Source: Candidatus Rokuibacteriota bacterium
GTDB lineage: Bacteria; Methylomirabilota; Methylomirabilia; Rokubacteriales; CSP1-6
Assembly (NCBI GenBank): GCA_005887895.1
Contig: VBPC01000162.1
Coordinates: 1 to 32,305, forward strand
Length of the DNA stretch: 32,305 bases
Reading direction: 5' to 3'
Numbering within the stretch: position 1 is the first letter of the stretch; the number at the start of each line of letters is the position of its first letter. The notes beneath the pieces are model-generated. The model saw only the letters and a list, made by a program, of their open reading frames with translations, was not told the origin of the DNA and searched no databases. Shown piece after piece: positions 1 to 7,041 of the stretch. The position numbers were made by a program, and so were the translations under genes.

Positions 1-330
1 GACGCTGCGGCTCACGTTGTGCTCGATCGTGGACTCCACCTCGATCCCCAGCTCACGCAGCTCGCGGTGGGCCGCCTGGAGCTCGGCGAAGCTGCCGACC
101 TGCCACGCCGCGTGATGCAGGCCCGGCTGGTTCGGCTGCGGCGTCTCGCCGGTGGCCAGCTGGAAGAGCGCGAGGTCGTGGTGCTGGGTGCCGACGCTGA
201 GGAACACGGCCCCCCGCTCGCGGTCCTCGTAAGCTACCTTCAGCCCGAGCGCCCGCGTGTAGAACGCCTTGGACCGCTGGGCATCACGAACCTTCAGCAC
301 GATGTGGCCGAGCTTCCTGGCTTCGATCAT
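1..330 (-). CDS. VOC-family (glyoxalase/dioxygenase-like) protein, 3' end outside window
   Basis: The 110 codons visible here run off the left edge of the window without a stop. The translation begins MIEARKLGHIVLKVRD and continues with SKAFYTRALGLKVAYE, the first beta-alpha-beta-beta-beta module of vicinal-oxygen-chelate proteins. The module's metal-ligand His sits in GHIVLKV, and a second module starts at GLHHAAWQV. Family members are glyoxalases, extradiol dioxygenases or fosfomycin-type resistance proteins; the specific reaction cannot be told from this part. The start at 330 is supported by an AGGAG Shine-Dalgarno about 8 nt upstream. A TATACT -10 candidate lies further upstream at 402-397, so this gene, unlike several neighbours, has a leader of about 60 nt. 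The family call is firm, the substrate unknown. Confidence 0.85.
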   Translation of the reverse strand, partial: MIEARKLGHIVLKVRDAQRSKAFYTRALGLKVAYEDRERGAVFLSVGTQHHDLALFQLATGETPQPNQPGLHHAAWQVGSFAELQAAHRELRELGIEVESTIEHNVSRSV

Positions 331-396
331 GGCCGGGCTCCTGTGCGCGAGGCGCCTGGATGCGTTCACGGGCAACCGCTCCCTCGGGCCTGCGCC

Positions 397-402
397 AGTA
401 TA
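397..402 (-). promoter_or_regulatory. -10 element TATACT upstream of the VOC gene
   Basis: Read on the minus strand the hexamer is TATACT (5/6 to TATAAT), in the short gap between the aldo/keto reductase stop and the VOC start. It predicts a leader of about 60 nt that includes the AGGAG ribosome-binding site. No clear -35 was seen. Confidence 0.4.
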
Positions 403-410
403 GCCCCGCC

Positions 411-1334
411 TCAGCGTGACGCGACGATCGCGCCCATGCGCTCGCGCGTCGCGTCGTCGGGCAGTGAGCCGACGCCGGCCGTCATGTTGTCGACGAGGTG
501 CTCGAGCCGGCTGGTGGCCGGGATCACGCAGGTGACGGCGGGATGGGCCAGGATCCACTTGAGGAAAAACTGCGCCCAGCTCTGGCAGCCGAACGCGGCG
601 GTCCACGCCGGCAGCGCCTGGCCGCGGACGCGCTGGAAGAGCCCGCCCTCGGAGAACGGCCGGTTCACGAGGACCGCGATGCCGCGGTCGCGGGCCAGCG
701 GCAGGATGCGGCGCTCGGCCTCGCGCTCGCCCAGCGAGTAGTTGACCTGGACGAAGTCGAGCGGCTCGGCGCGCAGCACGCGCTCCAGCTCGTCGTACGC
801 GCTCGCCGTGTAGTGGGTTACGCCGACGTAGCGGAGGCGGCCCGCCTGCTGCCAGTCCCTCAGCGTGCGCAGGTGGGTGCGCCAGTCGAGCAGGTTGTGG
901 ATCTGCATCAGGTCGAGCCGGCGCCGGCGCAGCCGCGCGAGCGAGCGCTCCATCTGCGCGATCCCGGCCTCGCGCCCGCTCGTCCACACCTTGGTCGCGA
1001 CGAAGAGGCGGTCGACGAGCGCGAGCTCGGTGGCGAGGTCGCCCGCCACCGACTCGGCGGTGCCGTACATGGGTGAGGAGTCGAGCACGCGACCGCCCAG
1101 CGCCGCGTAGCGCCCGAGCACCTCCTTCAGGGGTGCGCGCTCGGCCGCCGAGGTCCCGACGTCGAAGGTCCGCCAGGTGCCGAGCCCGACGGCGGGCACC
1201 CGCTCGCCGCTGGAAGGAATCGCGCGCGCGAGGACCGCCTCCCCGGCGGCCGGCGACGGGCCGGCGGCCGCGGCCGCCATCAGACGGAGCACCGTGCGCC
1301 GGGTGAGGGACGTCCCGCCGGGCTCATGTTCCAT
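411..1334 (-). CDS. aldo/keto reductase with twin-arginine-type signal
   Basis: This 307-residue protein is an NAD(P)H-dependent carbonyl reductase of the aldo/keto reductase TIM-barrel family. The catalytic tetrad can be placed at Asp85 and Tyr90 (in LDSSPMYG), Lys115 (VATKVW) and His146 (MQIHNLLDW). A C-terminal cofactor segment reads CVIPATSRLEHLVDNM. The N-terminus SLTRRTVLRLMAAAA resembles a Tat signal (Arg12-Arg13 followed by an Ala-rich hydrophobic stretch), so the enzyme is probably exported folded with its cofactor; tatC lies at the other end of this window. The 1334 start keeps the RR motif. It lies back-to-back with a histidine kinase gene, 29 bp away. Substrate unknown. Confidence 0.85.
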   Translation of the reverse strand: MEHEPGGTSLTRRTVLRLMAAAAAGPSPAAGEAVLARAIPSSGERVPAVGLGTWRTFDVGTSAAERAPLKEVLGRYAALGGRVLDSSPMYGTAESVAGDLATELALVDRLFVATKVWTSGREAGIAQMERSLARLRRRRLDLMQIHNLLDWRTHLRTLRDWQQAGRLRYVGVTHYTASAYDELERVLRAEPLDFVQVNYSLGEREAERRILPLARDRGIAVLVNRPFSEGGLFQRVRGQALPAWTAAFGCQSWAQFFLKWILAHPAVTCVIPATSRLEHLVDNMTAGVGSLPDDATRERMGAIVASR

Positions 1335-1345
1335 GTCTCGCGTTC

Positions 1346-1355
1346 ATCGTACAAT
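1346..1355. promoter_or_regulatory. face-to-face -10 elements for aldo/keto reductase and histidine kinase
   Basis: On the plus strand TACAAT lies at 1350-1355, 8 nt before the TTG start of the kinase. On the minus strand TACGAT lies at 1351-1346, 11 nt before the reductase ATG. The two hexamers share two base pairs, so polymerases starting in the two directions would compete for the same DNA. Neither gene has a visible Shine-Dalgarno. Confidence 0.4.
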
Positions 1356-1363
1356 CGGGGACC

Positions 1364-3532
1364 TTGAGACTCCGGAACCATTTCGTCGTACTCGTCGCGG
1401 CGACCTTGCTGCCCGTGCTGGTCCTGGCTGTCACGGTGGTCCTCCTGGTGCAGCGGGAGCGGCACGCATCGATGCAGCGCGGTCTGCAAGACACCGCCCG
1501 TGCGCTCGCCGCCGCCGTCGACCGCGAGCTCGACTCCTCCGTCACGGCACTGGAGACGCTGGGCGACTCGCCGGCGCTCGACGAGGGCAATCTTGCGGCG
1601 TTCTACGAGCACGCGCGTCGCGCGCGCGCGGACAACCCGCGCTGGCTCACGGTCTACCTCGTGGAGACGTCGGGACGTCAGATCATGACGCTGCTGCGAC
1701 CGCTCGGCGCGCCGCTGCCCGATGCCGGCGACACCGACTACGTGCGGGCGGTGCTGGACACGCGCCGCCCGTACGTCTCGGACCTGTCGGTCGGCGTCAT
1801 CTCGCGGCGACACATCATCGCGATCAACGTCCCCGTGCTCCGCGCCGGACGCCTCCGCTACGTGCTCGGCGCCAGCCTGGTGACCGACGCCCTCGCCGAT
1901 CTCCTGGCCCAGCAGGTCGGTCCGGCCGGATCGGTGGCGGCGATTCGCGATCGGGGCGGGGCGCTGGTGGCCCGCAGCCGTGACCAGGAGCGCCACGTCG
2001 GGCGGCAGCCGAACCCGGAGTTCGCGGAGGCGCTGCGGCGCGCCCGCGCCACCGGCGGGAACGTGTTCGAGATCGACAGCCTCGAGGGCGAGCGCGTCTA
2101 CGCGGCGGCCAGCCGGGTGCCGACGGGCGATTTCATGGTCGTGGTGGCCACGCCGACCGCCGCCGTCGGCGCCCTGCGATTCTGGTGGCTTCTGTGGGTC
2201 GGCGGCGCCGTGATCTTCGTCAGCGCCCTCGGCGTGTCCGTCCTGCTCGCCCGGCGCGTCGCCCGGCCGATCGCGGAGCTGTCGAAGGCCGCCGGGCAGC
2301 TGGCCGCCGGCGAGCCGATCCCGGCGGCGGCGACCTCCTCGGTCCCCGAGATCGCCGCCGTGCGCCACGCGATCCTGGGGGCTGCCGATGCGCTGCGCGA
2401 GCGGGCCGCCGAGCGCGAGCGGCGGCTGGCCGCCGAACGGACCAGCCGGGAGAAGGACGAGTTCCTCGCCATGCTCGCCCACGAGCTGCGCAATCCGCTC
2501 GGCGCCATCGCCAGCGCGGTCTCGGTGCTCGAGCGCCTCGGCGGCGGCGAGAAGCTCGCCGTGCGGGCGCGGGAGATCGTCGCTCGCCAGGTTGCGCACC
2601 TCGTCGGCATCGTCGACGACCTGCTCGACGTGAGCCGCGTCAGCGTCGGCAAGATCCTGCTGTCGCGGCGCCCGCTCGACGTCGCCGAGCTGGTGCGCCG
2701 CGCCGTCGACGGCCTCGACGCCGCGGGGCGGACGGCCCGGCACGACGTCACCCTGACGGCGGCGCCGGTGTGGGTCGACGGCGACGAGACCCGCCTGGAG
2801 CAGGTGATCGGCAACCTGCTCGCCAACGCGCTCAAGTACACGCCGGCCGGCGGCCACGTGCACGTGTCCGTCGACACCGAGGGGGGCGATGCGGTGGTGC
2901 GGGTGCGGGACGACGGCATCGGCATCGCCGCCGACCGGCTGGGGTCGATCTTCGATCTCTTCTTCCAGGGCGAGCGCGGGCTCGATCGCGCGCAGGGCGG
3001 ACTGGGCATCGGGCTCACGCTCGTGAAGCGGCTGGTCGAGCTGCACGGCGGCAGCGTCGCCGCCGACAGCGCGGGCCCCGACCGCGGCAGCACGTTCACC
3101 GTGCGGTTGCCGCGCATTCCGATGGTGCCGTCGCGCCTGCCGGCGGAGCCGCCGGCGCCGCCGCGGCGGCGGCGCGTGCTGCTGATCGAGGACCACGCCG
3201 ACGCCCGCGAGATGCTGAGGACGGCGCTCGAGCTGAGCGGCCACACGGTGGACGAGGCGGGCGACGGCGCCGAGGGGCTGGCGCGCGCCGAGGCCGTGCG
3301 CCCCGACGCGGCCATCGTCGACATCGGGCTGCCGGGCATCGACGGCTACGAGGTGGCCCGGCGGTTGCGCGCGCTCGCCGGCGGCGGTGACATCGTCATC
3401 ATCGCGCTGACCGGCTACGGCCAGCCCGAGGATCGCCGGCGCAGCGAAGAGGCGGGCTTCGACGCCCACCTCGTGAAGCCGATCGACCCCGCCGCGCTCG
3501 ACCGGACGCTCAGCGCCGACCGGCGTCGCTGA
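1364..3532 (+). CDS. membrane hybrid sensor histidine kinase (CACHE-HAMP-HisKA-HATPase-REC)
   Basis: A 722-residue hybrid sensor kinase. A transmembrane helix covers about residues 7-29, followed by an extracytoplasmic double-CACHE-like sensor and a second helix at about 270-296. HAMP and a coiled coil follow. The HisKA H-box MLAHELRNPLG carries the phospho-acceptor His373. The HATPase domain shows the N-box (NLLANALKY), DDGIGIA and the G2 loop GGLGIGL. A C-terminal receiver domain has IEDH, phospho-acceptor Asp653 (VDIGLPG) and Lys705. The start is TTG, because the first helix begins at once and a -10 TACAAT sits just upstream. No separate response regulator lies beside it, so it may be an orphan or feed a phosphorelay. 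Its last 23 bp overlap the convergent zwf reading frame. Confidence 0.9.
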   Translation: MRLRNHFVVLVAATLLPVLVLAVTVVLLVQRERHASMQRGLQDTARALAAAVDRELDSSVTALETLGDSPALDEGNLAAFYEHARRARADNPRWLTVYLVETSGRQIMTLLRPLGAPLPDAGDTDYVRAVLDTRRPYVSDLSVGVISRRHIIAINVPVLRAGRLRYVLGASLVTDALADLLAQQVGPAGSVAAIRDRGGALVARSRDQERHVGRQPNPEFAEALRRARATGGNVFEIDSLEGERVYAAASRVPTGDFMVVVATPTAAVGALRFWWLLWVGGAVIFVSALGVSVLLARRVARPIAELSKAAGQLAAGEPIPAAATSSVPEIAAVRHAILGAADALRERAAERERRLAAERTSREKDEFLAMLAHELRNPLGAIASAVSVLERLGGGEKLAVRAREIVARQVAHLVGIVDDLLDVSRVSVGKILLSRRPLDVAELVRRAVDGLDAAGRTARHDVTLTAAPVWVDGDETRLEQVIGNLLANALKYTPAGGHVHVSVDTEGGDAVVRVRDDGIGIAADRLGSIFDLFFQGERGLDRAQGGLGIGLTLVKRLVELHGGSVAADSAGPDRGSTFTVRLPRIPMVPSRLPAEPPAPPRRRRVLLIEDHADAREMLRTALELSGHTVDEAGDGAEGLARAEAVRPDAAIVDIGLPGIDGYEVARRLRALAGGGDIVIIALTGYGQPEDRRRSEEAGFDAHLVKPIDPAALDRTLSADRRR

Positions 3533-5373
3533 GAAGGGCCTCCGACTCGATGTTGAGGTCGTAGCGGTCCTTGGCGATCTTCAACACGCTGTCGGCGAAC
3601 TGCGGGTGGTCGCGCAGGATGCGCGTGAAGCTGGTCTTGTCGAGCGCCGCGAGATCGCAGCCGGTCTTGGCGCGGACGGTGGCGACGCGGGGCGTGTGCA
3701 TCAGCAGGGCGATCTCGCCGAAGAAGTCCCCGTCCTTGAACGTCTTGATGACGTCGCCGGCCTCGTCGAGCACCTCGGCTTCCCCGCGGACGAGGATGTA
3801 CATCTCACGGCCCATGGCGCCCTTGCGGATGATCGTGTGGCCTGCCTTGACGACTTCCGGCCGGAGCGCCAGGATCACCTGCGAGAGGAAGAGCGGATCA
3901 CCGTCCTTGAAGATCGCGACCTGCTTCAGCACGTCGTCGGTCAGCAGCTCGAACCACCGGCGGCCGTCGCGCTCGATGAGGTCGGAGGCCGCCGTCGGCC
4001 CCCAGCTACCGCGCGCGTAGTTGGGGAACTCGGCGGGCGCCGCCTTCCAGTAATCGAGGAGGGGCTGGGCCACCCGCCAGGCCGCCTCCACCAGGTCGCC
4101 GCGCGAGAACAGCGTGGCGTCGCCGTGCGAGCACGAGTAGATCATCACCTCGTAGCCGGTGTAGCGGGAGGCCTTGAAGGCGTCGCCGTAGCCGAAGCGC
4201 ATGTTGACGGGCTGCAGGCGCAGCGTCGGCCCCGGGATCTTGGCCTGGAACTGGATCTCGATGCCCTGGTACGGCTGGATGTGGAAGATGAGACGGTTGG
4301 GGCCCAGCTCGCGGATCGGCGTGGCGCGGAACAGCACCTGCGGCGCCTTCCTGAACTCGACGATGATCTCCGTGCCGCGCTTCCACAGCGCCTTGCCGGA
4401 GCGCAGGTAGATCGGCACGCCCTCCCACCGCCAGTTGTCGATGTGGAACCGCGCCGCCGCGAAGGTCTCGGTATTCGAGCCGGGGGCGACGTCCTTCTCC
4501 TGGCGGTAGCCCGGCTTGACGATCTCGTCCCTGTCGCCCAGCTGGGGCCCGTACTGCCCGCGCACCACGTAGCGGGCGACCTCTGACGGCGTGTATCATG
4601 TCGCGCAGCACGCCCGAGCTGTCGTAGTAGCCGCCGCGGCCCTCGACGTCCACCGCCTCGGCGACGTTGAACTGGATGTTGTCGATGAAGTGCTTGTTCC
4701 AGAGCGGCTCGAACATGCCGTTGCTGAAGCGGAACGCTATGAGATTCTGGACCGTCTCCTTGCCCAGGTAGTGATCGACCCGGTAGATCTGGTCCTCGTG
4801 CCAGTGGGCGAGGACGTCCGTGTTGAGCTGCAGCGCCGAGGCCAGGTCGGTCCCGAAGGGCTTCTCCACGATGATCCGCTTCCAGCCGGGGCCGTCCTTG
4901 AATCCGGCCTTGTGCAGCTGCTCGCACAGCAGGCCGAAGAAGCGGGGCGCGGTGGCGAAGTAGAAGAGGACGTTGCCGCCGATGTGGTGCTCGCGGTCCA
5001 GCGTGGCCACCTCGGCCTTGAGCTTCTGGAACGCGCCGGCGTCGTCGAAGGCGGCCCGCGTGTAGTGGAAGCGGCTGACCAGCTTGTCCCACACGGCCTG
5101 GTCGAAGGCCTGGCGGGTGTGGAAGCGCTTGATGTCCTCGCTCATCCGCTGGCGGAACGACTCCGTCGTCAGCGGGTCCATGGCGGCGCCCAGCAGCGCG
5201 AAGTTGTCGGCCAGCAGGCCGTCGCAGGCGAGGTTGTAGAGCGCCGGCACCAGCAGCCGCTTGGTGAGGTCGCCGGAGGCGCCGAAGATCAGGAGCACGC
5301 ACGGCTGGCTCGCGGGATTGGCGCCGTCCGAGTCCACGCCGCGACTTCTCAAGACATGGGCGTCGTGGTGCAT
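3510..5373 (-). pseudogene. zwf: glucose-6-phosphate dehydrogenase fused to a cyclic-nucleotide-binding domain; internal deletion with frameshift
   Basis: The first part (5373 to about 4594) is the N-terminal G6PDH half: the Rossmann motif LLIFGASGDLTKR, IIVEKPFG and the substrate motif YRVDHYLGKE with His201. It breaks off in SGVLRDMI. From 4592 the protein continues in another frame at TPSEVARYVVRGQYG and runs through the rest of G6PDH to NYARGSWGPTAASDL. By comparison with E. coli Zwf about 38 conserved residues (QNHLLQ to RDEK) are missing. Both sides are otherwise undecayed, so the lesion is recent or an assembly error. After G6PDH comes an extra ~140-residue cNMP-binding domain with the phosphate-binding cassette FFGEIALL then TPRVATVRA, keeping the key Glu and Arg. 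An intact protein would make 6-phosphogluconolactone and NADPH, possibly under cNMP control. The start at 5373 avoids overlap with lysE; no Shine-Dalgarno is visible. Confidence 0.85.
4590..4599 (-). other. deletion/frameshift junction inside zwf
   Basis: On the minus strand the codons GAC-ATG-ATA (Asp-Met-Ile of RDMI) end at 4594. One C follows at 4593, and then ACG-CCG-TCA (Thr-Pro-Ser) opens the next frame at 4592. The missing length is therefore a multiple of three minus one, about 113 nt if the usual family spacing applied. No slippery heptamer or stop codon surrounds it. Confidence 0.8.
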
Positions 5374-5381
5374 GGGGGCAC

Positions 5382-5387
5382 ATTCTG
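5382..5387 (-). promoter_or_regulatory. -10-like element upstream of zwf
   Basis: Minus-strand CAGAAT (4/6 to consensus) ends 8 nt before the proposed zwf ATG at 5373, predicting a leader of only about 2 nt. No Shine-Dalgarno is present in the C-rich stretch before the ATG. Confidence 0.3.
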
Positions 5388-5459
5388 CCACAACGCGGCC
5401 CGGTCGGCGCAAGCGGAGTCGTCGGAGGGGATCGGCTGCCACCGCGAGGTGAGTCGACG

Positions 5460-5465
5460 TAGACT
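5460..5465 (+). promoter_or_regulatory. -10 element TAGACT upstream of the lysE-type gene
   Basis: TAGACT ends 6 nt before the ATG at 5472, so a transcript starting 7 nt downstream would begin at the A of the start codon. This looks like a leaderless promoter. Confidence 0.35.
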
Positions 5466-5471
5466 GGCCGC

Positions 5472-6110
5472 ATGCTGCCGCTTCCGGCAAGCCTCGGCCT
5501 GTTCGTCGTCGCGGCGCTGGCGCTCCTCCTCACGCCTGGCCCCGCCGTGCTCTACATCGTCACCCGCAGCGTGGACCAGGGGCGCCGGGCGGGATTCGTC
5601 TCGGTGCTCGGCGTGCATCTCGGCACGCTCGTGCACATCGCGGCCGCCGCCGCCGGGCTGTCGGCGCTACTGGCCGCCTCGGCCGTCGCGTTCGGCGCGG
5701 TGAAATATCTCGGCGGCGCCTATCTCGTCTACCTGGGCGTGCGGCGCCTGCTCGAGCGCTCGGCGTCGTCGCCGGTCGCGCGGGCCGGCGCCCCGCGGCT
5801 GGGCCGCGCGGTCCTCGACGGGTTCGTCGTCAACCTGTTCAACCCCAAGACCGCGCTGTTCTTCCTGGCCTTCCTGCCGCAGTTCGTCGACGTCGAGCGC
5901 GGCCACGTCGGGGTGCAGGTGCTCGAGCTCGGGCTCCTGTTCATCGGGCTGGGCCTCTGCACCGACGGGCTGTACGCCTTCGGCGCGAGCACGGCCGCGC
6001 GCTGGTTGCGCGGGCACCCGCGCTTCCTGGCCGGCGAGCGCTGGGTCGCGGGCGGCATGTACATCGGCCTCGGCGTCGCCGCGACATTCGCGACCGCGCA
6101 GCGCAAGTAG
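5472..6110 (+). CDS. LysE/RhtB-family amino-acid exporter
   Basis: A 212-residue inner-membrane protein with about six hydrophobic segments. It carries the LysE/RhtB hallmarks near the N-terminus (LLLTPGPAVLYIVTRSV), a mid-protein GGAYLVYLGVRRL segment and the NLFNPKTALFFLAFLPQFV block. Family members export basic amino acids, homoserine/threonine or cysteine derivatives by proton exchange; the substrate cannot be assigned. Length is typical for the family. It diverges from zwf with about 98 bp between the starts and converges on alaX with a 12-bp gap. Confidence 0.9.
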   Translation: MLPLPASLGLFVVAALALLLTPGPAVLYIVTRSVDQGRRAGFVSVLGVHLGTLVHIAAAAAGLSALLAASAVAFGAVKYLGGAYLVYLGVRRLLERSASSPVARAGAPRLGRAVLDGFVVNLFNPKTALFFLAFLPQFVDVERGHVGVQVLELGLLFIGLGLCTDGLYAFGASTAARWLRGHPRFLAGERWVAGGMYIGLGVAATFATAQRK

Positions 6111-6122
6111 CCGGCGCGGCGC

Positions 6123-6842
6123 TCAGGCCTCGTCGAGGGCGAAGCGGATGCGACGGTTGTGGCGGCCCTTGTTGTCGATCTTGAGGATCCGCACCGGTCG
6201 CGAGCGTCCGGTCGACGCCAGGTGCGTGCCGCCGCACGCCTGGCGGTCGAGGCCGACGATCTCCACGATGCGTACGCTGCCGTCCGCCGTCGGCGGCGGA
6301 GCCACCGAGCGGCTGCGCAACAGCCCCGGCTCGGCGGCCGCCTCGATCGCCGGAATGTACCCGTAGCGCACGGCCAGATCCTGGCGGACGACGTCGTTGA
6401 TCGCCGGCTCCAGCGCGCGCAGGCGCTCGTTGTCGGCGTCCGGCAGATCGAAGTCCACCCGCGCGGTGCCGTCCTCGTTGAGCTGGGCGCCGGTGATCAA
6501 GGCGCCGTGGAAGCGCTGGAACACCAGCGCGCTGACGACGTGGGCGTTGGTGTGGAGCTGCGCCATCAGGCCACGGAACGCGGGATCGACCGCCGCCTCG
6601 ACCATCCCGACGATCTCGACCGGCTCGGCCAGGACGTGCCAGACGCGCTCGCCGTCGCTCTCGATTCGCGCGAGCCCCACATCGCCGCCGGCCCAGCGCA
6701 GGCGACCGCGGTCGGCGAGCTGACCGCCGCCGCCGGGATGAAACGGCGTGCGCTCGAGGACGACCGCGCCCGGCCGCGCATCGATCACTCGCGCCTCCAG
6801 CGTGAGGACTTCCGGGTGCTCGTGGCAGAAATACCGCGCCAT
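6123..6842 (-). CDS. AlaX-type alanyl-tRNA editing hydrolase
   Basis: A 239-residue stand-alone editing domain related to the C-terminal half of alanyl-tRNA synthetase. It hydrolyses Ser-tRNA(Ala) or Gly-tRNA(Ala). The glycine-rich start FHPGGGGQLADRG is followed by zinc-ligand motif HTNAH (His97, His101) and the second zinc motif CGGTH (Cys203, His207). No aminoacylation or tRNA-recognition domain is present, which makes this an AlaX protein and not AlaS. The family's usual FYPEGGGQ is FHPGGGGQ here. Upstream on the same strand lie the solute-binding-protein gene and a small coupled ORF. Another tRNA proofreading gene (YbaK-like) lies 11 kb away. Confidence 0.9.
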   Translation of the reverse strand: MARYFCHEHPEVLTLEARVIDARPGAVVLERTPFHPGGGGQLADRGRLRWAGGDVGLARIESDGERVWHVLAEPVEIVGMVEAAVDPAFRGLMAQLHTNAHVVSALVFQRFHGALITGAQLNEDGTARVDFDLPDADNERLRALEPAINDVVRQDLAVRYGYIPAIEAAAEPGLLRSRSVAPPPTADGSVRIVEIVGLDRQACGGTHLASTGRSRPVRILKIDNKGRHNRRIRFALDEA

Positions 6843-6897
6843 CGCGCTATCGAGGGCCCGACGCCCAGACGTTCACCACGCGCAGGCACGCACCGCG

Positions 6898-7041
6898 CTA
6901 CCGGCGGCGATCCGGCCAGAAGCGGACGCCGGGGCGCGCGTCGCCGCCGCCGACGCCGATCGGCGTGCCGTCGGCGCGCCAGCACGAGGCGGTGCCGCAC
7001 AAGGCGTGGACGGGCCGTTTCTCGGTGCGGACGGGCGTCAC
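6898..7041 (-). CDS. 47-residue ORF translationally coupled to the solute-binding protein
   Basis: I do not recognise this protein. Its GTG start overlaps the TGA stop of the upstream solute-binding-protein gene (GTGA at 7041-7038), the classic arrangement for coupled translation. All but two of the 47 sense codons end in G or C (by eye), as in genuine genes of this window. That is hard to reconcile with random intergenic DNA. The peptide has two cysteines in HALCGTASCW, a Gly-rich middle and a basic C-terminus (FWPDRRR); no signal or membrane segment is visible. It could be a small functional protein or the remnant of a longer gene. Confidence 0.5.
   Translation of the reverse strand: MTPVRTEKRPVHALCGTASCWRADGTPIGVGGGDARPGVRFWPDRRR

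Noticed and set aside
1280-3469. 729-codon open frame antisense to the histidine kinase
   Set aside because: It has no recognisable domain and a composition typical of the reverse strand of a GC-rich gene; the kinase on the plus strand has all its motifs.
4590-4599. Programmed ribosomal frameshift in zwf
   Set aside because: There is no slippery heptamer, and a conserved ~38-residue segment is physically absent, which a frameshift could not restore.
5374-5490. Longer N-terminus for Zwf beginning at 5490
   Set aside because: It would overlap the start and promoter of the divergent lysE-type gene and adds residues with no similarity to the family.
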